Shown here: piece after piece, positions 8,349 through 16,050 of the stretch
Numbering within the stretch: the stretch's first letter is position 1
Layout: every line of letters starts with the position of its first letter
Source: Panacagrimonas sp046594215
GTDB lineage: Bacteria > Pseudomonadota > Gammaproteobacteria > Nevskiales > Nevskiaceae
NCBI GenBank assembly: GCA_046594215.1
Contig: JBKJPX010000009.1
Location: 1-64,000, forward strand
Direction of reading: 5' to 3'
Length of the DNA stretch: 64,000 nt
The notes under the pieces: model-generated
What the model was told of the DNA's origin: nothing
Seen by the model: only the letters and a program-made list of their open reading frames with translations
Database searches by the model: none
Position numbers and translations under genes: made by a program

Positions 8349-9059
8349 TCAGCGCAGTTGCCGGGCCAGTTCGTCGCCGGTGGCGCGCATCGCCATCTGC
8401 AGACCCTCGATGGCCCGTGCCGGATCGGCGACGAGGTCATCGAACTTCCAATATTCGTAGCCCTTGGCCGCGGTCAGGGTGATCGCGCCGTCGCCGTCGC
8501 CAAAGGCGTTGTAGGCGATGCGATCCTGGTACAGAACCTTGTGATCCGTGGCCCGCACGAGGCGTACGTTGAGGTACACGGTCGGGCGATACGGGGTGCC
8601 GCCGCCTGCTGCGATGTAGCCGACGAGGTCGGTGTAGAGATCGAGGTAGGCATCGACGCTGCCGTCGGCCTTCGGATACTGGTCGAGGAACTTGTACTCG
8701 TGCACCGGGCGCCGCGCATCGACGGTCTTGACCTCGTAGCCGCCGTTGCGCAGGCCGGCGTCGAGTTGCGCCTGGAACGTCTTGCTGCAGATGAAGCCCT
8801 TGCCCTGGGCGGCGCGCGTGAAGGCGCCCGTCTTGCCTTCCATGTCGCCCTCGGCGATCAGCATGCCGAACACGCCGAAGCTCTGGCCGGGGTGAACTTC
8901 CATGCGCACCGCCACCGTGTCGGAGACCGCCGGGGTGAGCAGGCCGATGCTGTGGATCTTGGTGCGAACCGCCGGATCGTAGGCCCGCATCGTCGGAGCG
9001 GCGCAGCCCCCGAGCAGCGATCCCAGCATCAGCGGTGCAAGCATCCGACCCAGCAACAC
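8349..9059 (-). CDS. Conserved hypothetical lipoprotein
   Basis: A 236-residue lipoprotein of unknown role. The signal is LAPLMLGSLLGGC, with Cys19 as the lipidated residue. The mature chain is soluble, with a stretch TVYLNVRLVRATDHKVLYQD typical of outer-membrane-associated lipoproteins that carry a two-layer beta fold; I cannot place it in a named family. GTG 9059 is chosen because GGGGAG lies seven bases upstream; an internal ATG at 9044 would leave a very short signal and no ribosome site. It is the first gene of a pair with the MalM-like gene. Confidence 0.7.
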   Translation of the reverse strand: MLLGRMLAPLMLGSLLGGCAAPTMRAYDPAVRTKIHSIGLLTPAVSDTVAVRMEVHPGQSFGVFGMLIAEGDMEGKTGAFTRAAQGKGFICSKTFQAQLDAGLRNGGYEVKTVDARRPVHEYKFLDQYPKADGSVDAYLDLYTDLVGYIAAGGGTPYRPTVYLNVRLVRATDHKVLYQDRIAYNAFGDGDGAITLTAAKGYEYWKFDDLVADPARAIEGLQMAMRATGDELARQLR

Positions 9060-9665
9060 GTTTCATCTCCCCGCTTTGCCAACGATGTGAGGTTTCCGGA
9101 CTCCGGTGCGCCTTGCCGTCTGCGCGTGTTCCCGATGCCGCGGTACTCACATTGCTCTGACGCGCGAACCACATCGCGCCGCGCCGATATTCGGACGCCG
9201 GTGCCGTAGGAACGGAAAACGTGTCGGGCAAACCCCTACACAACTCTACGGAATCCCCCACAAAAAGCGGTCAGGTGGGTGTCATGCGTCAAGAGTCCCG
9301 CGCGAAGCCCGAAAATCGCGTCAGGAAATTGGCGGACCCGATCTCTCGTCGGCAAGGCGACCCCAGGGTGTCGTACCGCTGGTTCCGGGACCAGATCAGG
9401 GGCTCGCTTCGGGCGCAAGGGAACCTCGTCGACGCCCCGGGTACCAGGCCTCCCCCTGGCCCTTCGTCCCGCGTGTCGGGAGCGCGCGCAGCCAGCCTGG
9501 GCGTGCCTCGATCGGGCGCGCACTGCCGCGCGCCACGACTCGGCACGAACGGGCGACCAGGGAACGCGGGATAAGCCGGCGGCCGTTACGTGGGCCCGAG
9601 CGATCGCGCGGGATGTGCCGACAGCCTGCGCCAGGCAAGCCGTCAGCCCGTGCCGACTCGGTAGA
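9060..9665. other. 606-base stretch without a convincing gene
   Basis: It separates the lipoprotein pair from the end of the chemotaxis operon, both on the minus strand. I see only Arg/Pro/Gly-rich open frames of shadow type on both strands, no ribosome site before a plausible start, and no tRNA-like fold. It should contain the promoter for the gene at 9059 and the terminator after cheW, but neither is clear. An undetected small RNA remains possible. Confidence 0.5.
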
Positions 9666-10154
9666 TCAACGCATCAACGCCGGAACATCGAGCAGGGTCA
9701 TCAGTTCCGCATCCCGCGTGACGATGCCGAGCACGGCCGCGCAAGGATTGCTGCCCGCGCGCGGCGCCAGCTTGATCGCAGGATCAGGGATGCGGCGCAC
9801 GTGGGTGACGCGATCGACGCGCGCCGCCAGGGTCTCGGTCGCGCCGTCGAACACCACCAGCGGACCGGCCGCACCCGCCCCCGCGCTGGGCAGGCCTAGC
9901 CGCAGGCGCAGGTCGATCACCGTGACGATCTGCCCGCGCAGGTTGATCACGCCCAACACCTCGCGCGCGGTACCCGGCACCGGCTCGATCTCGGCTGTGG
10001 CGAGGACTTCCTGCACCGCAAGGATCGGCACGCCGTAGAGCTGTCCGGCCAGTTCGAATCCGATCCAGCGGCGCACGACGTCGCCGTCACGGCCGCCGTC
10101 GCCACCGCGCGAGACTTCGGCGGATACGGCAGAAGGAAAAACGACGTTGCTCAC
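9666..10154 (-). CDS. cheW: Chemotaxis coupling protein CheW
   Basis: A 162-residue single CheW domain that couples CheA kinase to chemoreceptors at the membrane. The fold signature is seen in WIGFELAGQLYGVPILAVQE, then VLGVINLRGQIVTVIDLR, and the closing segment ELMTLLDVPALM. The N-terminal 40 residues are Gly/Ser-rich and variable. GTG 10154 is supported by a strong AAGGAGG five to six bases upstream; the open frame continues upstream without character. Its start overlaps the stop of a 55-codon ORF by three bases (GTGA), so it is probably translated by coupling from the motD side. It is the last gene of the flagellar and chemotaxis block. Confidence 0.92.
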   Translation of the reverse strand: MSNVVFPSAVSAEVSRGGDGGRDGDVVRRWIGFELAGQLYGVPILAVQEVLATAEIEPVPGTAREVLGVINLRGQIVTVIDLRLRLGLPSAGAGAAGPLVVFDGATETLAARVDRVTHVRRIPDPAIKLAPRAGSNPCAAVLGIVTRDAELMTLLDVPALMR

Positions 10155-10318
10155 GGGTGCCTCCTTGGCGCGGAGAAGAATCGAAGCGACGCCGTGAGGC
10201 TTTCGCACATCTCGGCCATCCAGCGAAGCGGAACGCTGCCGGGCGGGAATCCCGCATGCGCCGCGCCGCCACCGCCGCCGCCATTGCGGCCTCGATCACC
10301 GCATCGACGTGCGCTCAT
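10151..10318 (-). CDS. 55-residue small protein coupled between motD and cheW
   Basis: A small ORF that fits exactly between two known genes. Its ATG at 10318 overlaps the motD stop as ATGA, and its TGA overlaps the cheW GTG as GTGA. The protein has a Gly/Arg-rich first half and a more regular C-terminal half (RWMAEMCESLTASLRFFSAP) that could form an amphipathic helix. The last codons contain the ribosome site of cheW. Related loci in other gammaproteobacteria have a ParA-like gene in this position; I see no trace of one. It may be a real small protein, or only a translational bridge that carries ribosomes to cheW. No homolog is recognised. Confidence 0.5.
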   Translation of the reverse strand: MSARRCGDRGRNGGGGGGAAHAGFPPGSVPLRWMAEMCESLTASLRFFSAPRRHP

Positions 10319-11292
10319 GGTTCTGCGTGCTCCCGTGCGGCGACAACGGTTGAGGCGACCGGCGCGCCCGCGGGTGGCAGCGGCGGCGACAGGGACGGTC
10401 CGGGTTCGACCGCGGCCGAAGCCGAGGTCGGGACCAGGAAGGACGGCGGCTTCTCGCCGGGATTGGCCATCACCACGACCACCACGCGGCGATTGCGGTT
10501 GCGGCTGGCCGCGTCGACGTTCTCCGCCACCGGCTTGTACTCGCCCAGGCCCTCCACGGTCATGCGCCGCGGCTCCACGCCACAGGCCATGAAGCGATGC
10601 ACCACGCTGGCGGCGCGCGCGCTCGACAGCTCCCAGTTCGACGGAAACTCGCGCGTGGCGATCGGCACGTCGTCGGTGTGTCCCTCTATACGCAGGCGGT
10701 TGTCGAAACTCTTCAGCACGTCGGCGAGCCGATCCAGCACCGCGCCCGCCGCGTTGCCCAGCTGCGCCGAGCCGCTCGCGTAGAGGATGTCGGTCTGGAT
10801 CGCGATCTCGAGCCATTCCTCGTGGCGGCGCACGATTACCTGCTTGCGCGCGATCAGGTCGCCGAGCGCGTCGTAGACCTTCTCCGACATTTTATCGAGC
10901 TGCTGGCGCGCACGCGCGCCGACCGCGGTTTCGCGTCCGCCGTCGCCGCTCGCGCGGAAGCCCAGTCCCAACCCCGGCAGGTCCGGGCGGTGAAGGCTCT
11001 GCATCGGGCCGCGGATGCCCTCCGGCGCGGCGGCGCCCGGAAGCACGCGCGGGCGCGGATCGCTGGGCGGGCTGAGCGCCTTGGGCCCGATCTGGATCGG
11101 CGTGGGCGAACGCGGCTTGCCGCCAAAGGCCGCATTGAGCGAATCCGAAGCGACTCGGAATTTTCCCTCGTTGATCGCGGACATCGAGTACATCACGACG
11201 AACAGGGCCAGCAGCAGGGTCACGAGATCGCCGTAGGGAATGGCCCAGGCCTCGTGATTCGTGTGGTCTTCGTGTTTGTGCTTCTTGGCCAC
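10315..11292 (-). CDS. motD: Flagellar stator protein MotD (MotB-type)
   Basis: A 325-residue stator subunit that anchors the motor to peptidoglycan. One N-terminal membrane helix carries the proton-channel segment, PYGDLVTLLLALFVVMYSMS, with the essential Asp in GDL. An OmpA-type peptidoglycan-binding domain follows at about residues 180-280 (IEGHTDDVPI, NWELSSARAASVVHRF, NRNRRVVVVV). The C-terminal 50 residues are a Pro/Ala/Ser-rich tail. Initiation is GTG at 11292, 14 bases after the motC stop. The motCD pair beside cheA is the second, chemotaxis-linked stator set known from Pseudomonas. A motAB pair may exist elsewhere. Confidence 0.93.
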   Translation of the reverse strand: MAKKHKHEDHTNHEAWAIPYGDLVTLLLALFVVMYSMSAINEGKFRVASDSLNAAFGGKPRSPTPIQIGPKALSPPSDPRPRVLPGAAAPEGIRGPMQSLHRPDLPGLGLGFRASGDGGRETAVGARARQQLDKMSEKVYDALGDLIARKQVIVRRHEEWLEIAIQTDILYASGSAQLGNAAGAVLDRLADVLKSFDNRLRIEGHTDDVPIATREFPSNWELSSARAASVVHRFMACGVEPRRMTVEGLGEYKPVAENVDAASRNRNRRVVVVVMANPGEKPPSFLVPTSASAAVEPGPSLSPPLPPAGAPVASTVVAAREHAEP

Positions 11293-11306
11293 GGCGATCG
11301 GATCGC

Positions 11307-12050
11307 TCAGTTGTGCAGATAGCCGCCGAGCTTGGCCTCGATCACGCGCGGATTCTCACCCTGCGAAATCGCGATCAGCCCCTCGATGATCATTTCGCGC
11401 GTGCGCGTCTGGTCGCTCACCACGCTCTTGAGCTTGGCCGCCATCGGCAGGAAGAACAGGTTGGCGCTGGCGATGCCGTAGATCGTCGCCACGAACGCCG
11501 CGGAGATGCCGTGGCCGAGCTTCGACGGATCGTTGAGGTTCTGCATCACCGCCATCAAGCCCATGACCGCGCCGATGATGCCGAGCGTCGGCGCATAGAT
11601 GCCCATGCCCTCGAAGACTTTCGCGCCCGCGTTGTCGAAGTGCTCCTTGGCCTGCACCTCGGTCTCCAGGGTCTGGCGGATCGTCTCCGGCTCGGCGCCA
11701 TCGACCAGCATCTGCAGGCCCTTCTTGATGAAGCTGTCGGTCTCGGTCGCGATGCTGCCTTCCAGCGCCAGCAGCCCCTGCTTGCGCGCCGCGTTGCTCC
11801 ACTCGACGATCTTCGCAATCAGTCCCTTGCCGTCCGACTTGGGCGGCATGAATACCCACTTCGACATCTTCATGCCGTGCACGAACACCTGCATCGGCGT
11901 GTGCATGGTGATGGCGCCCAGCGTGCCGATGATGACGATGACGAAAGCCGCCGGCCCCCACAGCGCCGCGACGCCGCTGCCCTTGAGGATGGAGCCGAGG
12001 ATCAAGGCGACCATCGCGAGGATGAAGCCGATGATGCTGAGGATGTCCAC
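11307..12050 (-). CDS. motC: Flagellar stator protein MotC (MotA-type)
   Basis: A 247-residue inner-membrane stator subunit that forms the ion channel with MotD. Four membrane segments are seen: two near the N-terminus (IIGFILAMVALILGSIL, AAFVIVIIGTLGAITM) and two after residue 150 (APTLGIIGAVMGLMAVM, AAFVATIYGIASANLFFLPM). The cytoplasmic loop carries the torque-generating charged residues. GTG 12050 begins one base from the cheA stop, so it is tightly coupled. The length and the PTLGIIGAVMGL motif are typical of the MotC/PomA branch. Confidence 0.93.
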   Translation of the reverse strand: MDILSIIGFILAMVALILGSILKGSGVAALWGPAAFVIVIIGTLGAITMHTPMQVFVHGMKMSKWVFMPPKSDGKGLIAKIVEWSNAARKQGLLALEGSIATETDSFIKKGLQMLVDGAEPETIRQTLETEVQAKEHFDNAGAKVFEGMGIYAPTLGIIGAVMGLMAVMQNLNDPSKLGHGISAAFVATIYGIASANLFFLPMAAKLKSVVSDQTRTREMIIEGLIAISQGENPRVIEAKLGGYLHN

Positions 12051-12051
12051 G

Positions 12052-13950
12052 TCAGGGCGCCTTGGCGTGCGTCTGGACCAGCCCGGGCACGTCGACGATC
12101 AGCGCGACGCGGCCCTGCGGTGTCACCGTGGCGCCCGCGACTCCGGCGAGTCCGCGCAAGGTCGCGCCGAGTGGCTTGATCACCACCTCCTCGCGACCGC
12201 GCACCTGGCGCACGATCAATCCGAATCTTTCTTCGCCGAGCATGACCACCACCACGTGACGTGTCCCCGTGGTATCGGCAGCACCGGCCCAAACTTCAAG
12301 GTCGATCAGCCGAAGGTTCTCGCGCTTGAGCGGCGCGACGTTCCAGTGCCCCACCTTGCGCACCACCGAGGGATCCAGCGCGAAGACGTCGGCGACCATC
12401 GCCAGCGGCAGCGCGAACTGTCGCTCGCCCGCGTCGATCATCAGCGCCGGCAGGATCGCCAAGGTCAGCGGCACGCGCAGGTGGACCGCGCTGCCCAGGC
12501 CCGCCTGAGATTCGATCGTGGCGCTGCCGTTGAGCGACAGGATCCGCTGCTTGACCACGTCCATGCCCACACCGCGGCCGGAGAGATCGGACACCTGGTC
12601 CTTGGTCGAGAAACCCGGCAGGAAGATCAGCTGCAGGCATTCCTCGTGCGACAGCCGGGCCGCGGAGGCCGCGTCCATCAACTTCTTTTCGACGACCTTG
12701 GTGCGCACGCGCTCGGGGTCGATGCCGCCGCCGTCGTCGCGCACCGTGATGCGGATGTGATCGCCTTCCTGCCTTGCCTCGAGCTTGAGCTGCCCCGCAG
12801 CCGGCTTGCCGCGCGCGATGCGCACGTCGGGCATCTCGATGCCGTGGTCCACGCTGTTGCGCACCATGTGGACCAGCGGGTCGGCCAGCGCCTCCACCAG
12901 ATTCTTGTCGAGGTCGGTGTCCTGCCCGATCAGCGTGACCTCGACCTGCTTGCCCAAGCCGCGCGCGACGTCGCGTGCGAGCTTGGGGAAGCGCGAGAAC
13001 ACCTTGCCGATCGGCTGCATTCGTACCTGCATCACCGCGCCCTGCAGGCCCCGCGTGATGAAGTCGAGCTCGCGCACCGCGCGGCCCACTTCGCTACCGG
13101 CCCCGGTCGCCAGCGCCTTGAGGCGATTGCGCACCAGCACCAGTTCGCCGACGAGATTCATCATGCGGTCGAGCTTCTGGGTGTCGACGCGCACGGAGGT
13201 TTCGGCAGGCGCCGCCGCAGCCGGCTGCGATGGCGATGGCGATGGCGAAGGCGGCGGCTTCGCCGCAACGGGCACCGGCTTTGCCGATTTCTCCGACTGC
13301 GCATCGCTTGCAGTGGGTGCGGTTTTCTTCGCGGCCGCCATCTGGTCCAGCAGGGCGTCGAATTCGTCCTCGGTGATCGCGTCGTCGTGCTTTTTGACGG
13401 CAGCAGGCGCGGCCTTCACCGAACGCTTCTTGTCCGCGGCCATCTGGTCGAGCAGCGCATCGAACTCGTCTTCGCTGATCGCGTCCGGATCGACAGGCTC
13501 CGCGGGTTCGACCGCCTTCTTGCCGTTCTTTTTCTTCTTGTCGACGACGAGCGCCCCGGGCGTGGGCGCCTCGAGCAAGCCGTGCAGCGCATCGATCAGG
13601 GCCGGTGGCGCAGGCTGCGGCTCGGCATTGGCCGCCACGCTCGCCATCATCGCCTGCACCTGGTCGACCGACTGCAGCACCGCGTCCATGAGCATCGCGT
13701 CGACCGCCCGCTTGCCGTTGCGCAGCGCGTTGAAGACATCCTCGGTGGCGTGACACAGCTCGACCAGCGGCGTGATCGCGAGGAAACCCGCGCCGCCCTT
13801 GACGGTGTGAAAGGCGCGGAAGATCCCGTTAAGCAGTTCGCTGTCGTCGGGCCGCGACTCCAGCTCGACGAGTTGTCCGCCGAGTTTCTCGATCAGGTCG
13901 CCGGCCTCCACCAGGAAATCGGCACGAATCTCGTCGTCGACGGCAGGCAT
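12052..13950 (-). CDS. cheA: Chemotaxis histidine kinase CheA
   Basis: A 632-residue cytoplasmic kinase. Domains in order: Hpt (P1) with the phospho-acceptor His48 in FHTVKGGAGF; a Pro/Ala/Lys-rich linker of residues 110-250; dimerisation domain (TQKLDRMMNLVGELVLVRNR); ATPase with HMVRNSVDHGIE, DDGGGIDPERV and GRGVGMDVVK; and a C-terminal CheW-like domain. I see no globular P2 domain. Instead the linker has two near-identical repeats, ISEDEFDALLDQMAA and ITEDEFDALLDQMAA (about residues 157-171 and 191-206). These look like the FliM N-terminal CheY-binding peptide. It transfers phosphate to CheY. The gene sits between cheZ and motC with gaps of 10 bases and one base. Confidence 0.95.
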   Translation of the reverse strand: MPAVDDEIRADFLVEAGDLIEKLGGQLVELESRPDDSELLNGIFRAFHTVKGGAGFLAITPLVELCHATEDVFNALRNGKRAVDAMLMDAVLQSVDQVQAMMASVAANAEPQPAPPALIDALHGLLEAPTPGALVVDKKKKNGKKAVEPAEPVDPDAISEDEFDALLDQMAADKKRSVKAAPAAVKKHDDAITEDEFDALLDQMAAAKKTAPTASDAQSEKSAKPVPVAAKPPPSPSPSPSQPAAAAPAETSVRVDTQKLDRMMNLVGELVLVRNRLKALATGAGSEVGRAVRELDFITRGLQGAVMQVRMQPIGKVFSRFPKLARDVARGLGKQVEVTLIGQDTDLDKNLVEALADPLVHMVRNSVDHGIEMPDVRIARGKPAAGQLKLEARQEGDHIRITVRDDGGGIDPERVRTKVVEKKLMDAASAARLSHEECLQLIFLPGFSTKDQVSDLSGRGVGMDVVKQRILSLNGSATIESQAGLGSAVHLRVPLTLAILPALMIDAGERQFALPLAMVADVFALDPSVVRKVGHWNVAPLKRENLRLIDLEVWAGAADTTGTRHVVVVMLGEERFGLIVRQVRGREEVVIKPLGATLRGLAGVAGATVTPQGRVALIVDVPGLVQTHAKAP

Positions 13951-13960
13951 GGGAGAGTTC

Positions 13961-14698
13961 TCAGAATCCGAGGTCGGCGAGCAGCGAGTCGGCGTCGTCC
14001 TGGCTCACCGCCGAGGGCGTCACGCCGCTGACGGCGGGGCCGTGCAGGCCGCTGGCCGGTGCATCCGAGGGTCGGGTCGACACCGCGCCTCCCGAGGCGC
14101 GCAGCAGGTCGATCAGCGCGCGCTCGACGCTGCGTACCAGCGTGGTCACCTTCTTGATCACCTGCCCGGCGAGGTCCTGATATTCCTGCGCCTGCGCGAG
14201 CTTCGACAGCCGGTCGCGCAGGTTCGCGGCGCTGTTGACGATGTGGTCGCGGGTCTCGTCGACGCTGACGACCAGACCCGACAACGAATACGGCGAGTCC
14301 GCATAGACGTGCGCGCGGTGGCAGGCGGCCGAGATGTCGTGCGTGGCCAGGACGATGTCCTGGGTCAGCTGCTGGCATTGCTCGACGAGGTCCAGCGTCT
14401 TGTGCGCCGCCTCCTCGGTCACGCGCGTCACGTAGTCGAGGCGCGAGCAGGCGTCCGGGATCTCGCGGCCGGCCAGCGACGAGAGCTGCTCGTCGAAGCT
14501 CAGGCCCCGCACGGCGTCGTGCAGGTCGCGGGTCAGCCTCGCCACGCTGACGAAAAGGCCCTGGTCGCGCGACTGCAGGAGAGAGGAGAAGCGCGCCTCG
14601 AAGCCGACGTCGTCGCCGGCCTCGAGGAGGCTGACAAGCTCGCGCATGCGCGCGAGGTGCTCGGCGCGCGCCGGCAGCGAATTGAAGGGTGCGTTCAC
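13961..14698 (-). CDS. cheZ: CheY-P phosphatase CheZ
   Basis: A 245-residue helical protein that dephosphorylates CheY. The catalytic Gln lies in QEYQDLAGQVIKK, matching the active-site helix of E. coli CheZ. The extreme C-terminus, SQDDADSLLADLGF, is the CheY-docking tail. The rest is a long coiled four-helix core, with a Ser/Pro/Gly linker at residues 205-230. GTG 14698 has GGAG about nine bases before it. CheZ is largely limited to beta- and gammaproteobacteria, which supports the taxonomic guess. Confidence 0.93.
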   Translation of the reverse strand: MNAPFNSLPARAEHLARMRELVSLLEAGDDVGFEARFSSLLQSRDQGLFVSVARLTRDLHDAVRGLSFDEQLSSLAGREIPDACSRLDYVTRVTEEAAHKTLDLVEQCQQLTQDIVLATHDISAACHRAHVYADSPYSLSGLVVSVDETRDHIVNSAANLRDRLSKLAQAQEYQDLAGQVIKKVTTLVRSVERALIDLLRASGGAVSTRPSDAPASGLHGPAVSGVTPSAVSQDDADSLLADLGF

Positions 14699-14719
14699 CG
14701 AAACACTCCGGGTCTTCGC

Positions 14720-15112
14720 TTACGCGGCTTCGGCGAGTCGCGCGAAGATCTTGTCCAGCTTTTCCTTCAAGGTCACGGCGGTGAAGGGCTTGATGATGTA
14801 GCCGTTCACGCCCGCCTTAGCGGCCTCGATGATCTGCTCGCGCTGCGCTTCGGCCGTGACCATGAGCACCGGCAGGCCCACGAGCTTGGGCTCGCCGCGG
14901 ATCGCCTTGAGCAGGTCGATGCCGGTCATGCCGGGCATGTTCCAGTCGGTGACCACGAACTCGAAGCCGCCCGCCTGCAGCAGCGGCCATGCCGTCTTGC
15001 CGTCGTCGGCCTCCTGCGTGTTCGTGTAGCCCAGGTCGGCGAGAAGGTTCTTGACGATGCGCCGCATCGTCGAGAAGTCGTCCACGATGAGAATCTTCAG
15101 GTTCTTGTCCAT
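14720..15112 (-). CDS. cheY: Chemotaxis response regulator CheY
   Basis: A 130-residue single receiver domain that, when phosphorylated by CheA, binds FliM and switches flagellar rotation. Acidic pocket Asp11-Asp12 in LIVDDFSTMRR, phospho-acceptor Asp in VTDWNMPGMTG, switch Thr in MVTAEAQ and invariant Lys in IIKPFTAVTL are all present. Full length, with no output domain. An unusual repeat region of about 100 bases separates it from fliA upstream, so it may have its own transcription start. Confidence 0.96.
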   Translation of the reverse strand: MDKNLKILIVDDFSTMRRIVKNLLADLGYTNTQEADDGKTAWPLLQAGGFEFVVTDWNMPGMTGIDLLKAIRGEPKLVGLPVLMVTAEAQREQIIEAAKAGVNGYIIKPFTAVTLKEKLDKIFARLAEAA

Positions 15113-15215
15113 TTCAGTGCCCAGTTGTCAGTTGTCAGTTGTCAGCTCTCGGTCGCTGGTCGGCGGTTGGCGCTGCGCTTGTCCGGCAACTGCCAACTGA
15201 CCACTGACCACTGCT
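15113..15215. repeat. Intergenic tandem-heptamer inverted repeat, copy 1
   Basis: Between fliA and cheY. Three tandem CAGTTGT units (15122-15145) face an inverted array of AACTGCC, AACTGACC, ACTGACC and ACTG (15187-15213), around a G-rich centre. Together they could form an imperfect hairpin. The same design, ending in ACTGCTTC beside a stop codon, is present at 38845-38978. Confidence 0.65.
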
Positions 15216-15956
15216 TCATCCCAGCGCCACGCCTGCCCAGTCGCCCAGCCGCGCGCGCAGCCGCACCAGCGCCTGGCCGTGGATCTGGCAGACGCGGCTT
15301 TCGCTCACGTCCAGCACCTTCCCGATCTCCTTGAGATTGAGTTCGCGCTCGTAGTACAGCGACATGACCAGCTTCTCGCGCTCCGGCAAGCCACCGATCG
15401 CCTTGATCAGCTCGCGCTGGAACTCGGCGCGACTGAACTGCTCGTCGGGATCGCCGTCCTCTGCCGGCGCATCGAAGCCCTCACCGTCGGCGAAGCCGTC
15501 GCTCGACATCACCTGGCAGCGCGCGGAGTCCGCGACCGCCTCGAAGTAGTCGGACAGGCTGATGCCGAGGCGATCGGCCACTTCCGTGTCCTTGGCCTCG
15601 CGTCCGGTCTCCTGCTCGATGGCACGCATCGCGGCCGACACGTCGCGTGCGCGGCGATGCAGCGCACGCGGCGCCCAGTCGCCCCGGCGCAGTTCGTCGA
15701 GCATGGCGCCCCGGATGCGGATGCCCGCATAGGTCTCGAAGCTCGCGCCGCGATCGCCCTGGTAGTTCCGTGCCGCTTCCAGCAGCCCGATGCTGCCGGC
15801 CTGGACCAGGTCGTCGATCTCGACGCTGGATGGCAGGCGCGCGGCAAGGTGGTAGGCAATGCGCTTCACGAGGCCCGCGTGCTGGTTCACGAGGTCGGCG
15901 TCCGGCGAGCGCGTGCGCGTGTACTGCGCGACGGCTTCCCTGGGCAGCGCGCTCAT
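15216..15956 (-). CDS. fliA: Flagellar sigma factor FliA (sigma-28)
   Basis: A 246-residue sigma-70-family factor that directs late flagellar and chemotaxis transcription. Region 2 is visible in DADLVNQHAGLVKRIAYHLA, IDDLVQAGSIGLLEAA and ASFETYAGIRIRGAMLDELR; region 4 in LPEREKLVMSLYYERELNLK and VSESRVCQIHGQAL. ATG 15956 has TGAGGAG about six bases upstream and gives the expected N-terminus (PREAVAQYTR); the longer frame adds an uncharacteristic leader. A sigma-54-like promoter lies at 16028-16042. Confidence 0.94.
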   Translation of the reverse strand: MSALPREAVAQYTRTRSPDADLVNQHAGLVKRIAYHLAARLPSSVEIDDLVQAGSIGLLEAARNYQGDRGASFETYAGIRIRGAMLDELRRGDWAPRALHRRARDVSAAMRAIEQETGREAKDTEVADRLGISLSDYFEAVADSARCQVMSSDGFADGEGFDAPAEDGDPDEQFSRAEFQRELIKAIGGLPEREKLVMSLYYERELNLKEIGKVLDVSESRVCQIHGQALVRLRARLGDWAGVALG

Positions 15957-16027
15957 GGCCGGCTCCTCACCGCGGGATGCATTGACCCGTCGCATGAGCG
16001 CCGTGCCCAGCCGCCACTGCGCGTCGC

Positions 16028-16042
16028 GCAGGCAACGTGCCG
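16028..16042 (-). promoter_or_regulatory. Sigma-54-type promoter upstream of fliA
   Basis: On the minus strand, CGGCACGTTGCCTGC. The GG at -24 and GC at -12 are separated by exactly ten bases, and nine of the eleven conserved positions match TGGCACG-N4-TTGC. It lies about 70 bases upstream of the fliA ATG, overlapping the flhG-fliA spacer. Transcription would start near 16017. Confidence 0.6.
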
Positions 16043-16050
16043 TGGGACTC

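Noticed and set aside
9221..9574. Possible 117-codon gene on the plus strand in the 9060-9665 gap
   Set aside because: Arg/Pro/Gly-rich, no ribosome site, no domain character, and overlapped by similar frames on the other strand.
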